A stretch of 64,000 bases of DNA from Paenibacillus bovis (GTDB lineage: Bacteria > Bacillota > Bacilli > Bacillales > Bacillaceae_C). The position numbers and the translations under genes were made by a program. This document shows positions 17,894-26,870 of this stretch, piece after piece. The notes below the pieces were generated by a model, which was not told the origin of the DNA, ran no database searches, and saw only the letters and a program-made list of their open reading frames with translations. Positions within the stretch are counted from its first letter, which is position 1, and each line of letters begins with the position of its first letter. Location of the stretch: the NCBI GenBank assembly GCA_007679095.1, contig VEFU01000002.1:62001-126000 (forward strand), read 5' to 3'.

Positions 17894-17908
17894 ATATAAT
17901 AATTATTA
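17894..17908. promoter_or_regulatory. PerR-type box over the pfeT transcription start
   Basis: ATATAATAATTATTA matches the PerR consensus at 12 of 14 defined positions and covers the predicted start site just downstream of the -10, a repression position. Confidence 0.5.
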
Positions 17909-17946
17909 TAAATATGGTACGAGTCATATGGAGGTGTCACATAAGG

Positions 17947-19857
17947 ATGGATGCACATGTGTTAAAGAGTGAGAAATCAATAGCCTCAAGAAATTATTTA
18001 GAGAAGATAAGGATAAATAGTGAATTAGTTGCTGCAATCTTTAGTGGAATATTAATCCTCATTGCTTGGATATTAGAAGGAAATATGTCAGTAATACCAA
18101 TCATTTTATACGTAGTAGCTTTTATTATTGGAGGTTTTGCAAAGGCGAAAGAAGGAATTGAAGAAACAATAGAAACGAAGAAGCTGAATGTAGAGATGTT
18201 AATGATTTTTGCTGCAATTGGTTCAGCTAGTATCGGCTATTGGACAGAGGGCGCGATACTTATTTTTATTTTTTCTATTAGTGGTGCTCTTGAAACTTAT
18301 ACAATGAATAAGAGTCGTGCTGAAATCTCATCGTTAATGGAATTACAGCCTGAAAAAGCCTTAAGAATAATGAATGATAAGGAAGAATTAGTTCATGTTG
18401 AGGAGTTAAATATAGGTGATCATATTTTAATCAAACCTGGTGAAAGGGTTCCCTCAGATGGTGAAATTATTAAAGGAGCAAGCACGTTAGACGAATCAAC
18501 TATAACTGGTGAATCAATACCAGTAACAAAAAGTAAGCTTGATCAAGTATTTGCAGGAACTGTAAATTTAAATGGCTCTATTACTGTAAAGATTACGAAG
18601 ACTAGCAAAGATACATTATTTCAAAAAATTATTGAATTAGTACAATCGGCTCAAAGTGAAAAATCACCATCACAATTATTCATTGAACGATTTGAAAGTG
18701 TTTATGTAAAGATTATATTAGTTGTTGTAGGGGTCATGATGTTTTTACCACATTTTGTATTAGGATGGAGTTGGACGGAAACTTTATATCGCGCCATGAT
18801 TTTACTTGTAGTAGCATCTCCATGTGCGCTTGTGGCTTCCATTATGCCAGCAACTTTATCAGCGATTTCTAACGGCGCAAAGAAGGGATTGCTTTTTAAA
18901 GGAGGAGTTCATTTAGAGCAACTAGGTAATATTCATGCTATCGCATTTGACAAAACTGGAACATTGACGCGAGGAATGCCAGAGGTTACGGATATGTTTG
19001 TCAATGATGAGTTAAATGCACAAGCAATTCTTCGAATAGTTGCATCGATTGAGAACGAATCAAACCATCCATTAGCTAATGCAATAGTTAGATACGGGAA
19101 AGAACAAGGACATGATAAATTGTTACATCCGGATAGTTTAGATGATGTGCCGGGTTGGGGAATAAAGGCCGTTGTAGATTCAAGAACGTGGAAAATTGGT
19201 AAAGCTGAATTTGTTGGAAAAGAAGCAGCAAATAACTTTCTAGATGGCTATGGAAAATCTCTTGCTAAAAATGGAAAAACAGTAATATATGTAAGTTTAG
19301 AAAATAAAGTTATTGCATTATTTGCTTTGAAAGACAAAGTTCGAATTAATGCAATAAAAGCAATTGAATTACTTAAAGCAGAAGGAATTCATACTATCAT
19401 GTTAACTGGGGATAGTGAAGAAACAGCAAAAAATATTGCGTCTGAAAGTAACATAGATGAATATATAGCGGAATGTCTGCCCGTTCATAAAGTAGAACAT
19501 ATTAAAAAATTAAAAGAAAAATACAAACATGTTGCAATGGTCGGAGATGGTATTAATGACGCACCAGCATTAGCGACTGCAGATGTAGGTATTTCCATGG
19601 GAGAAGGTACTGACGTAGCATTAGAAACTTCAGATGTAGTGTTGATGAAGAATAATTTAATAAGAATATCAGAAGCCATCCGATTATCAAAAAGAATGAA
19701 CAAAATTATTAAACAAAATATTGCTTTTTCTATAATTGTGATCTTATTACTAATAGCATCTAATTTTTTTCAAGTATTGGATTTACCGTTAGGGGTAATT
19801 GGGCATGAGGGAAGTACCATTTTAGTCATATTAAATGGTTTAAGATTATTAAAGTAA
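17947..19857 (+). CDS. pfeT: P1B4-type metal ATPase, PfeT/ZosA-like Fe(II) exporter
   Basis: P-type ATPase of 636 residues, virtually the length of B. subtilis PfeT (ZosA, 637). Early transmembrane helices lie in the first 125 residues. The actuator domain has TGES, the metal site is SPC (S291-C293) in the middle of the membrane core, D335 of DKTGT is phosphorylated, and GDGINDAPAL forms the hinge. The last helix has HEGST (H620). SPC with HEGxT marks the P1B-4 group, whose Bacillus and Listeria members export ferrous iron. The ATG at 17947 follows GGAGGTG; an earlier start at 17914 lacks one. The boxes listed upstream fit PerR repression and Fur activation, as known for B. subtilis pfeT. Cobalt or zinc export is possible. 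Confidence 0.88.
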   Translation: MDAHVLKSEKSIASRNYLEKIRINSELVAAIFSGILILIAWILEGNMSVIPIILYVVAFIIGGFAKAKEGIEETIETKKLNVEMLMIFAAIGSASIGYWTEGAILIFIFSISGALETYTMNKSRAEISSLMELQPEKALRIMNDKEELVHVEELNIGDHILIKPGERVPSDGEIIKGASTLDESTITGESIPVTKSKLDQVFAGTVNLNGSITVKITKTSKDTLFQKIIELVQSAQSEKSPSQLFIERFESVYVKIILVVVGVMMFLPHFVLGWSWTETLYRAMILLVVASPCALVASIMPATLSAISNGAKKGLLFKGGVHLEQLGNIHAIAFDKTGTLTRGMPEVTDMFVNDELNAQAILRIVASIENESNHPLANAIVRYGKEQGHDKLLHPDSLDDVPGWGIKAVVDSRTWKIGKAEFVGKEAANNFLDGYGKSLAKNGKTVIYVSLENKVIALFALKDKVRINAIKAIELLKAEGIHTIMLTGDSEETAKNIASESNIDEYIAECLPVHKVEHIKKLKEKYKHVAMVGDGINDAPALATADVGISMGEGTDVALETSDVVLMKNNLIRISEAIRLSKRMNKIIKQNIAFSIIVILLLIASNFFQVLDLPLGVIGHEGSTILVILNGLRLLK

Positions 19858-19863
19858 AGCTTT

Positions 19864-19907
19864 GGTTAAGTAGAAATGTATGTGCGATTTCTGCTTAGCC
19901 TTTTTTT
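19864..19907 (+). terminator. pfeT terminator
   Basis: GGTTAAGTAGAAAT (19864-19877) and ATTTCTGCTTAGCC (19887-19900) form a 14-bp stem with two wobble pairs, then seven T. Confidence 0.85.
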
Positions 19908-20001
19908 ATGGAGAATTGTGAAATAAGAATGATTATTACTATTTATCGTACAATAATGAAGTAAATGGTATAATCAGTTTAAAAATAAGGTGTGGTCCCT
20001 C

Positions 20002-20763
20002 ATGGTTTATGGAATAATTTTCGGGTGTATCGTACTATCCCTATTGTTCATTTATATGTTATTACAAGCCTTTGAAAACAACCTTGAATATGTATCTATG
20101 ACTTTTCCTGAATTCCCGAAAGAAGTAGGAAAGCTAAGCGTTTTTTTTATCTCTGATATTCATAGGCGAAAAATTAATTCTACCATGATTGAACAAGTGA
20201 AAGGGAAAGTGGATATCGTTATTATTGCGGGAGATTTAACTGAAAAGGGTGTACCATTATCAAGAGTACAAGAAAATGTAATAATATTAAGAAAAATCGC
20301 ACCTGTTGTCTTTACTTGGGGGAATAATGATTATGAAGTCAACCAAGAGAAATTTCAAGAGTTATTAAAAAAAAGTGGCGTAATTTTGCTTAAAAATGAA
20401 ATTTTTTACATGAATCACAATAACATTGCACTTATTGGATTAGATGATGTCACTACGCAAGAAGTTCCTTCGCTAGAAAGCTTATTGGAAGATATTGAAC
20501 CAAGTTCATTTCAAATTTTAATAAGTCATAACCCTAGTGTAATGGATATGTTGCCCGATAATCATCGTTTGTCGTTAGTATTAAGCGGCCATACTCATGG
20601 AGGGCAAATTCGCATATTGGGTTTTGGCAGATATAAAAAAGGTGGCATTGAGGAAAAAAAGGGTTGTAAGCTTCTTATAAGCAATGGATATGGCACAACT
20701 TTAATTCCTTTACGATTAGGGGCCAAACCTGAAACACATTTAATTACATTAAAACCTCGATAA
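20002..20763 (+). CDS. ypbG: Membrane-anchored metallophosphoesterase YpbG
   Basis: Calcineurin-like phosphoesterase of 253 residues with an N-terminal membrane helix (about 3-25). All metal-ligand motifs are present: SDIHRRK, GDLTEKG, GNND, an isolated histidine in ISHNPSV, and SGHTHGGQ. It is close to the YkuE/YpbG group. I placed the start at the ATG 20002, nine bases after AAGGTG; a GTG at 19990 lies in the Shine-Dalgarno. An extended -10 (TGGTATAAT, 19966-19974) is upstream. The substrate is unknown. Confidence 0.88.
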   Translation: MVYGIIFGCIVLSLLFIYMLLQAFENNLEYVSMTFPEFPKEVGKLSVFFISDIHRRKINSTMIEQVKGKVDIVIIAGDLTEKGVPLSRVQENVIILRKIAPVVFTWGNNDYEVNQEKFQELLKKSGVILLKNEIFYMNHNNIALIGLDDVTTQEVPSLESLLEDIEPSSFQILISHNPSVMDMLPDNHRLSLVLSGHTHGGQIRILGFGRYKKGGIEEKKGCKLLISNGYGTTLIPLRLGAKPETHLITLKPR

Positions 20764-20833
20764 AACTTCTTATGAACCATCTAACCCCTGTTTCATAATA
20801 TGGTGTAAGAGCTACATGCAGGGGGCGGATTCA

Positions 20834-21415
20834 GTGAAATTAGAACGAATTGCACCAAATCAAATAAAATATATCATTTCATTTGAAGAATTGACATATA
20901 AAGGCTTTTCGGAAGAAGAGTTGCTAGAAGAATCATTTGTATGGGATACACTATTTGACGAAATGCTGGATGAGGCGAGTAGAATGTTTCAACTTGAATC
21001 AACAGGAGCCGTATCAATTGAAATTTATTCATTAACAGCTAAAGAATTAGTTCTCATATTAACGATTGATGAAGATGAAGTAGATGAGCTCTTTTCCAGC
21101 GATGAAATGACTCTAAAAGTAAATTTGGATCCAATTTATTTAACAGTAGCTTTTGCTGATATAGAGGATTGTATAACATTAGTGAATGAACTTGAAAATC
21201 TTCAATTTAATGAATTAATAAGTACTTTATATATATTGGAAGAAGTGTATTATTTACTTATAGAAAAATCTACAGAACCAAATGAATCACTTTTAGCGAT
21301 TACAGAAGAGTTTGGTGAGATTTCAACTATTACTTCTGCATTCCTAGATGATTATGGAAAAATGATTATTGAAAATAATGCAATTAATACACTAAATCAT
21401 TACTTTAGAACTTAA
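20834..21415 (+). CDS. ypbH: MecA-family adaptor protein YpbH
   Basis: Homologue of the ClpC adaptor MecA, 193 residues. The N-terminal substrate-binding domain (KLERIAPNQIKYIISFEEL, GFSEEELLEE) and the C-terminal ClpC-binding domain (AFADIEDCITLVNELENL) are both recognisable. In B. subtilis YpbH delivers proteins to ClpCP and influences competence and sporulation. I chose GTG 20834, seven bases after GGGGGCGG. The in-frame ATG at 20816 would precede that Shine-Dalgarno. The short acidic linker is normal. A true MecA probably exists elsewhere in the genome. Confidence 0.86.
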   Translation: MKLERIAPNQIKYIISFEELTYKGFSEEELLEESFVWDTLFDEMLDEASRMFQLESTGAVSIEIYSLTAKELVLILTIDEDEVDELFSSDEMTLKVNLDPIYLTVAFADIEDCITLVNELENLQFNELISTLYILEEVYYLLIEKSTEPNESLLAITEEFGEISTITSAFLDDYGKMIIENNAINTLNHYFRT

Positions 21416-21434
21416 TAATTGCACTATATTTTGA

Positions 21435-21466
21435 AAACTCCTATCATATTAATAGGAGTTTTTTAA
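21435..21466 (+). terminator. ypbH terminator
   Basis: AAACTCCTAT (21435-21444) pairs with ATAGGAGTTT (21452-21461), followed by TTTT. Confidence 0.85.
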
Positions 21467-21490
21467 TGATATGGATAGGGGAGTTATGTA

Positions 21491-22465
21491 ATGCAAAAAG
21501 AAGATTGTATTATCGTTGGTGGAGGCCCATGTGGTTTAGCTGCTGCCATCGCCTTGAAAGATGCGGGGAAGAATCCTTTAATTATAGAAAAAGGTAATAT
21601 CGTAAATGCGCTGTACCATTATCCAACACATCAAACTTTTTTCAGTTCGAGTGAGAAATTAGCAATAGGCGATGTACCATTTATTACGGTAGAACGTAAG
21701 CCTAGAAGAAATCAAGCTCTTACATATTACCGCGAAGTAGTAAAAAGGAAGGATTTGCGAATTAATCGTTTTGAAAAGGTTGAAAATGTTGAAAAACATG
21801 GTGATGTTTTTACGGTTACAACTAGTAAAGGGGTTTATGAAACTACATATGTTGTAATTGCAACAGGCTATTATGATAGTCCAAATTATATGGGGGTTCC
21901 AGGAGAAGAACTAAACAAGGTTTTCCACTATTTCAAAGAAGCACATCCATACTTCGACACGGATGTAGTTGTTATTGGTGGTAAAAACTCTGCAGTAGAT
22001 GCAGCATTGGAATTACATCATGCAGGGGCACATGTTACTTGTCTGTATCGGGGAAGCGATTATTCTCCAAGTGTGAAACCGTGGATTATTCCAGAGTTCC
22101 AATCCCTCGTGAAACATGGCCAAATTAAAATGGAATTCAATGCACATGTAAAAGAAATTACAGAGCATTCAGTTGTATATGAGGTTGAGGGTAAGCAGAC
22201 GGAAATAAGTAATGATTTTGTATTTGCAATGACAGGTTATCATCCAGATCATACATTTATCAGTAATATGGGAGTGCAAATTGATTCTGAAACTGGAAGA
22301 CCTCATTTTAATCCAGAATCTATGGAGACAAATGTGAAGAATTTATTTATAGCTGGAGTTATTGCGGCAGGAAATGATGCAAATGAAATTTTCATCGAAA
22401 ACGGAAGGTTTCATGGAGAACAAATTGCTAAACATATTCTCGAAATGGAAAAAAGTGTTCTATAA
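21491..22465 (+). CDS. ypdA: Bacillithiol disulfide reductase YpdA (Bdr)
   Basis: FAD/NADPH-dependent reductase of 324 residues. The FAD-binding GGGPCGLAAA (residues 10-19) carries the conserved C14 used in catalysis by YpdA enzymes, and a second Rossmann motif (VVIGGKNSAVDAAL, about 159-172) binds NADPH. There is no CxxC, unlike thioredoxin reductase. It reduces oxidised bacillithiol in the cytosol. bshB1 and bshA, which make bacillithiol, are about 33 kb to the right. GGGGAG precedes the ATG. Confidence 0.92.
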   Translation: MQKEDCIIVGGGPCGLAAAIALKDAGKNPLIIEKGNIVNALYHYPTHQTFFSSSEKLAIGDVPFITVERKPRRNQALTYYREVVKRKDLRINRFEKVENVEKHGDVFTVTTSKGVYETTYVVIATGYYDSPNYMGVPGEELNKVFHYFKEAHPYFDTDVVVIGGKNSAVDAALELHHAGAHVTCLYRGSDYSPSVKPWIIPEFQSLVKHGQIKMEFNAHVKEITEHSVVYEVEGKQTEISNDFVFAMTGYHPDHTFISNMGVQIDSETGRPHFNPESMETNVKNLFIAGVIAAGNDANEIFIENGRFHGEQIAKHILEMEKSVL

Positions 22466-22496
22466 ATGGCATAATTTAAAAAGTGAACAAATCTAG

Positions 22497-22534
22497 AAAA
22501 GTGGAGAAAAAACGATTTTTCTCCACTTTTTTTT
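22497..22534. terminator. Bidirectional terminator between ypdA and ansA
   Basis: AAAAGTGGAGAAAAA (22497-22511) pairs perfectly with TTTTTCTCCACTTTT (22516-22530), followed by TTTT, between convergent genes. Confidence 0.9.
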
Positions 22535-22582
22535 AAGTTGTATTTCTTACATTTGTTAATAAAATACCTCTCCGATTATTCT

Positions 22583-23548
22583 TTAAGTGAATACTTCATT
22601 AAGTGGTTTTTTTATTTGTGATGATAATGCAACTAATACTTTGATTCTTGCTTTTGGACCATTTAGTCCATTGCAGAAGATAACCCCCATTTCTTTTAAT
22701 TGTTTACCACCCCCGACATATTGATATGTATCTTGAGCTATTCCATTAAAGCACCTGGATACAAGTACAATCGGAATATGTGCGTCTAATAACTTCTTTA
22801 TTCCCTCGATTGTTGCTGGTGGTAAATTACCTGTTCCAAATGCTTCTATAACTACTCCATCATATTTTAATTGATGAAGGGAGTGGAAAACATCTGCTTC
22901 CATACCTGAATAAGCTTTTAACAGTGCCACCCTTACATTAATATCCTTAATAGCATATTTTTCCGATTTATCCGGCTTTTGTTGGAAAATTATATCACGC
23001 TTTGTAACAAGACCAATAGGTCCGTATTGTGGACTTTGGAAAGTAGATACATTAGTTGTGTGTGTTTTTGTTACATTCATTGCTGTATGAATCTCGTCGT
23101 TTAGAACAACTAGTACACCCTTGTTTTTTGCACTATCAGAACATGCAACACGGATGGAAGTAATAAAATTATATAATCCATCTGAACCAATTTCGTTACT
23201 AGATCGCATTGCACCTGTCAAAATGATGGGGATATTCAAGTTTACTGTTAAGTCAAGAAAATATGCAGTTTCTTCAAGTGTATCTGTACCATGGGTAATT
23301 ACTACACCATCTAGATTGTTTTTCTCATATTCTTCTTCTATTAGTTCTTTTAATAAAAGCATCTCCTTTGGTGTTATGTGTGGAGAGGGAAGAAGAAAAG
23401 GTTGTTTTAAAATTAATTTTGCGGTAGTTTCAAATTGTTTTGAAATCTGTGGAAGAGGATTTTCATCTTTAGGAGTTACAACTCCTGTTTCGTGATTCTC
23501 CTCCATTGCGATAGTACCTCCGGTATGAATTACAAGAATGCGTTTCAT
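22583..23548 (-). CDS. ansA: Type I L-asparaginase
   Basis: Hydrolyses L-asparagine to aspartate and ammonia in the cytoplasm. The 321-residue protein has both active-site threonine motifs, TGGTIA (residues 9-14) and ITHGTDTLEETAYFLDLTV around residue 85, plus the catalytic lysine region TKTHTTNVS. Length fits the cytosolic AnsA group and there is no signal peptide. AGAGGTG precedes the minus-strand ATG. It is monocistronic, divergent from prsW; the ansB partner of B. subtilis is not present. Confidence 0.93.
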   Translation of the reverse strand: MKRILVIHTGGTIAMEENHETGVVTPKDENPLPQISKQFETTAKLILKQPFLLPSPHITPKEMLLLKELIEEEYEKNNLDGVVITHGTDTLEETAYFLDLTVNLNIPIILTGAMRSSNEIGSDGLYNFITSIRVACSDSAKNKGVLVVLNDEIHTAMNVTKTHTTNVSTFQSPQYGPIGLVTKRDIIFQQKPDKSEKYAIKDINVRVALLKAYSGMEADVFHSLHQLKYDGVVIEAFGTGNLPPATIEGIKKLLDAHIPIVLVSRCFNGIAQDTYQYVGGGKQLKEMGVIFCNGLNGPKARIKVLVALSSQIKKPLNEVFT

Positions 23549-23631
23549 TATAACACCTCTGAATAAATTGTTATTTCCATCTCATGCTTTCCATGATACG
23601 ATTAATAAAAAGAATGAAAAGAGGGCTGCAT

Positions 23632-24321
23632 ATGCTTGGCGTTATTTCTGCCGGTATTGCCCCTGGACTTGCTCTAGTTAGTTATTTTTACTTACGTGAT
23701 CAATTTGAGCAAGAGCCGGTTAGAAATGTATTTCGTGTTTTTTTATTAGGAGCTATTTTAACTTTCCCAATTATGTTTATACAATTTGTATTACAAGAGG
23801 AAGGTTTAATTAATAATGGTTTTTTACATGCATTTTTCTCTGCAGCTTTAATGGAAGAATTCTTTAAATGGTTTCTTTTATTTATAGCTATATATAAGCA
23901 TGCAGACTTTGATGAACCATATGACGGTATTGTCTATGGTACTAGTATTTCATTAGGATTTGCAACTGTTGAGAATATATTATTTCTAACTGCTAATGGA
24001 ATAGAATTTGCAATTGGTAGAGCTTTATTACCAGTCTCGAGTCATGCGATATTTGGAGTGCTAATGGGTTATTATCTTGGTAAAGCGAAATTTAACATAT
24101 ATGGTCGCTTCCATTATTGGCTAGTTGCATCCTTCGTCGTGCCTTATATATTGCATGGGTTATATGATTATATTTTAGTAATAGGTACTAATTGGATGTA
24201 TTACATCCTGCCGTTTATGTTATTTTTATGGTATTTTGGTCTCCGTAAAGTAAAACATGCTCACATTTTGTCAAGAAAACATTTTCATAATCAAAATGAA
24301 AATAAAAACGCTGCATTCTAA
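23632..24321 (+). CDS. prsW: Site-1 intramembrane-linked protease PrsW
   Basis: Polytopic glutamic-type protease of 229 residues that starts the cleavage of anti-sigma factor RsiW in B. subtilis and so activates SigW. The conserved motifs are present: the EE pair in MEEFFKWFLL (about residues 81-90), the FDEPYDGIVYG segment, and SHAIFGVLMGYYLGKA plus LHGLYDY. The ATG at 23632 (MLGVISAGIAPG) follows AGAGGG and matches the family; an earlier in-frame start at 23584 has no Shine-Dalgarno. Its target may include RsiW rather than the RsiX encoded here. Confidence 0.92.
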   Translation: MLGVISAGIAPGLALVSYFYLRDQFEQEPVRNVFRVFLLGAILTFPIMFIQFVLQEEGLINNGFLHAFFSAALMEEFFKWFLLFIAIYKHADFDEPYDGIVYGTSISLGFATVENILFLTANGIEFAIGRALLPVSSHAIFGVLMGYYLGKAKFNIYGRFHYWLVASFVVPYILHGLYDYILVIGTNWMYYILPFMLFLWYFGLRKVKHAHILSRKHFHNQNENKNAAF

Positions 24322-24343
24322 ATAAGAATGAGCGTTTTTTTTA
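24304..24343 (+). terminator. prsW terminator
   Basis: AAAACGCT with ATTCT (24304-24319) pairs with AGAAT and AGCGTTTT (24325-24338, one side bulge), followed by a T-run. Confidence 0.82.
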
Positions 24344-24352
24344 TTTGTTTTG

Positions 24353-24384
24353 TGCATAAAAGTATAGAAACTATCTGACACTAT
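24353..24384 (+). promoter_or_regulatory. Possible SigmaG promoter of sleB-ypeB
   Basis: TGCATA at 24353-24358 and a CACTAT-containing -10 near 24379-24384 resemble the forespore SigmaG pattern (TGnATA, CATACTA). sleB is SigmaG-dependent in Bacillus. The spacing is slightly long and the -10 imperfect. Confidence 0.35.
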
Positions 24385-24415
24385 CCAAAGAATATAATTT
24401 TTGGAGGCTATGAAA

Positions 24416-25279
24416 ATGAGATATAGCAGAACAATAAAGCTGATATCCGTTTTATTACTTTGCACAATGCTTACAATTTCTTCAACTCCTGCAAATGATG
24501 CACATGCATTCTCTAATCAAATAATTCAAAGAGGTGCTGTAGGAGATGATGTGATTGAGCTCCAGGCTAGACTTCAATACATTGGATTTTATAAAGGAGA
24601 AATTGATGGAGTTTTCGGTTGGGGAACATATTGGGCGTTAAGGAACTTTCAAAAAGACTATGGATTGGATATTGATGGATTAGCCGGAAGTGAGACAAAG
24701 GATAAGTTAGTTAAAGCATCAAAGTACCACGAAAAATGGGTAAAAGAACAAATAAGAAAAGGAAATACATTTACACATTACGGTGGTACGGATTTGGCAA
24801 AACAAACAAAAGCAAATAAAAAAGGAAATACAAGTACAGGAAAACAACAACAAGGAGATAACACACAAGCAAATACACCTACATCACCGACGAAACCAAC
24901 AGCTACAAATACTCCTGCTGGTTTTTCACAAAATGATATACAGCTGATGGCTAATGCGGTATACGGAGAGGCTCGTGGAGAACCATACGAGGGACAAGTT
25001 GCTGTTGCAGCTGTAATATTAAATCGAGTTAATAGTGCATCATTTCCTAATACTGTAGCCGGTGTTATTTTTGAGCCACGTGCGTTTACAGCTGTTGCTG
25101 ATGGACAAATTTGGCTAACTCCTAATGAAAGAGCGAAGGAAGCTGTTCTCGACGCGATCAATGGATGGGATCCATCGCAAAATGCATTATATTATTTCAA
25201 TCCAGATACCGCAACAAGTGGGTGGATTTGGTCTAGACCGCAAATTAAAAGAATTGGGAAACATATATTTTGTAAATAA
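24416..25279 (+). CDS. sleB: Spore cortex-lytic enzyme SleB
   Basis: Lytic transglycosylase that degrades muramic-lactam-containing cortex during germination. The 287-residue protein has a signal peptide (about 1-32, ending in AHA), an N-terminal peptidoglycan-binding domain with the repeat VGDDVIELQARLQYIGFYKG (about 45-105), a low-complexity Thr/Gln/Asn linker, and a C-terminal Hydrolase_2 catalytic domain starting MANAVYGEARGEPYEGQVAV with the catalytic glutamate in GEARGE. The ATG at 24416 is eight bases from GGAGG; the ATG at 24410 is too close. Followed 18 bases later by ypeB. Confidence 0.95.
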   Translation: MRYSRTIKLISVLLLCTMLTISSTPANDAHAFSNQIIQRGAVGDDVIELQARLQYIGFYKGEIDGVFGWGTYWALRNFQKDYGLDIDGLAGSETKDKLVKASKYHEKWVKEQIRKGNTFTHYGGTDLAKQTKANKKGNTSTGKQQQGDNTQANTPTSPTKPTATNTPAGFSQNDIQLMANAVYGEARGEPYEGQVAVAAVILNRVNSASFPNTVAGVIFEPRAFTAVADGQIWLTPNERAKEAVLDAINGWDPSQNALYYFNPDTATSGWIWSRPQIKRIGKHIFCK

Positions 25280-25297
25280 TAAAGGTGGTCGTAATAT

Positions 25298-26647
25298 ATG
25301 GTTAGGAATATTTTGATTGTTGTATTGGCAATTGGAGTTGCTGGAGCAGCATATTGGGGTTATCAAGAGCATCAGGAAAAGAACGCTATATTAATTAATG
25401 CAGAAAATAATTATCAGCGCTCTTTCCACGACTTATCCTACCAAATTGATATTCTTCACGATAAAATTGGTACAGCACTTGCAATGAATTCAAGGAAGTC
25501 GTTATCACCTGCACTTGCCGAAGTGTGGAGAATTACATCCGAAGCTCGAGGAAATGTAGGGCAACTACCATTAACATTACTGCCATTTAATAAAACGGAA
25601 GAGTTTTTAACGAATATTGGAAACTTTAGTTACCGTACTGCAGTAAGAGACTTAGATAAAGAACCACTTTCGGATGATGAATATGGACTGTTAAAAGAAT
25701 TGTACGCACAAAGTGATGAAATTCGTGGAGAATTACGTAAAGTTCAACATTTAGTTTTAGAAAACAATTTGCGCTGGATGGATGTGGAGCTAGCATTAGC
25801 TTCAGGAAAAGAAACTGCAGATAATACAATCATTGATGGATTTAAAACTGTAGAAAAAACTGCAGAAGGTTTTGATCAGGAAAATTTGCAAAATCCATCT
25901 ATAATGCCTTTTCAAGAAAAAGAAGAAAATTTTGAGCATATAAAGGGTAAAGAAATCTCTGAAGATGAGGCGCTTGAACTTGCTAAGAAACATGCTGATT
26001 TAAAAAAAGTAACCGAATATAATGTTGCAGAAAGCGGTAAAGGTTCACCGTATGGATTTTTTAGTGTCAACCTTGATGATGGGAAAGGTCAAGGTGTTAG
26101 TATGGATTTAACAAAAAAAGGTGGATATCCTATCTGGTTTATGAATCATCGTGAAGTAGGAGATCGGAAGATAAGTTTAAATGATGCTGTGAATAAAGCG
26201 AGTGATTTTTTACAAAAGCATAATTATAAGAATTTGGAATTATCACAAAGTATGCAATATGATAATACAGGGCTACTTACTTTTGTAACAGTCCAAAATG
26301 GTGTATTGATTTATCCTGAATCAATAAAAGTAAAAGTAGCACTAGATAATGGGCAAGTGGTTGGATTCTCTGCTGGAGATTATTTAAAAGGCCTACGTGA
26401 TAGAGAGATTGTCGATCCCGAGATTTCAATGGAGGATGCACGAGGTTATATTAATTCAAATGTAGAAATTATGGATAATAGTCTTGCGATTATTGTAAAT
26501 GATTTAGGAGAAGAAGTACTTTGCTATGAGTTTATTGGTACATTAGATAATGACACATATCGTATTTATATTAATGCTAAAAATGGTATAGAAGAAAAGA
26601 TTGAAAAACTCCAAAACGCAGAACCTATATATGATAATGTATTGTAA
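25298..26647 (+). CDS. ypeB: Germination protein YpeB
   Basis: Partner required for SleB localisation and stability in the spore, 449 residues. An uncleaved N-terminal membrane helix (about 2-20) is followed by an alpha-helical region and three PepSY-like repeats in the C-terminal half (for example around ISEDEALELAKKHADL, ISLNDAVNKASDFLQKH and ISMEDARGYINSN). AAAGGTGG precedes the ATG. It is the second gene of the sleB-ypeB operon, as in all Bacillus species. Confidence 0.95.
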   Translation: MVRNILIVVLAIGVAGAAYWGYQEHQEKNAILINAENNYQRSFHDLSYQIDILHDKIGTALAMNSRKSLSPALAEVWRITSEARGNVGQLPLTLLPFNKTEEFLTNIGNFSYRTAVRDLDKEPLSDDEYGLLKELYAQSDEIRGELRKVQHLVLENNLRWMDVELALASGKETADNTIIDGFKTVEKTAEGFDQENLQNPSIMPFQEKEENFEHIKGKEISEDEALELAKKHADLKKVTEYNVAESGKGSPYGFFSVNLDDGKGQGVSMDLTKKGGYPIWFMNHREVGDRKISLNDAVNKASDFLQKHNYKNLELSQSMQYDNTGLLTFVTVQNGVLIYPESIKVKVALDNGQVVGFSAGDYLKGLRDREIVDPEISMEDARGYINSNVEIMDNSLAIIVNDLGEEVLCYEFIGTLDNDTYRIYINAKNGIEEKIEKLQNAEPIYDNVL

Positions 26648-26690
26648 CAATATGGAACAATGATAGTGTAGCAATACTGCTGCTCATACA

Positions 26691-26739
26691 AAGCCAAACT
26701 ATCTTGAAATAGTTATAATTTCAAGCAATAGTTTGGCTT
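26691..26739. repeat. Long hairpin of a dispersed family (copy 1)
   Basis: AAGCCAAACTATCTTGAAA (26691-26709) pairs with TTTCAAGCAATAGTTTGGCTT (26719-26739). No T-run follows. Two close relatives lie at 47032-47076 and 53153-53192, so this is a repeated palindrome that may serve as a terminator. Confidence 0.7.
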
Positions 26740-26765
26740 AAATTCTACATACATTCTTTTTGTCT

Positions 26766-26821
26766 AAGCATTTTCATTTTATAAGAGCTATATGCATCTT
26801 ATAGAGAGAGTGCTTTTTTTC
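26766..26821 (+). terminator. Terminator before the YiaA-like gene
   Basis: AAGCA (26766-26770) and TGCTT (26811-26815) close a long imperfect stem containing TATAAGA/TCTTATA, followed by five or more T. Confidence 0.7.
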
Positions 26822-26870
26822 ATGGGTGCATAATATATATACAATATGGATTGGAACGAGGGGGGATAGA

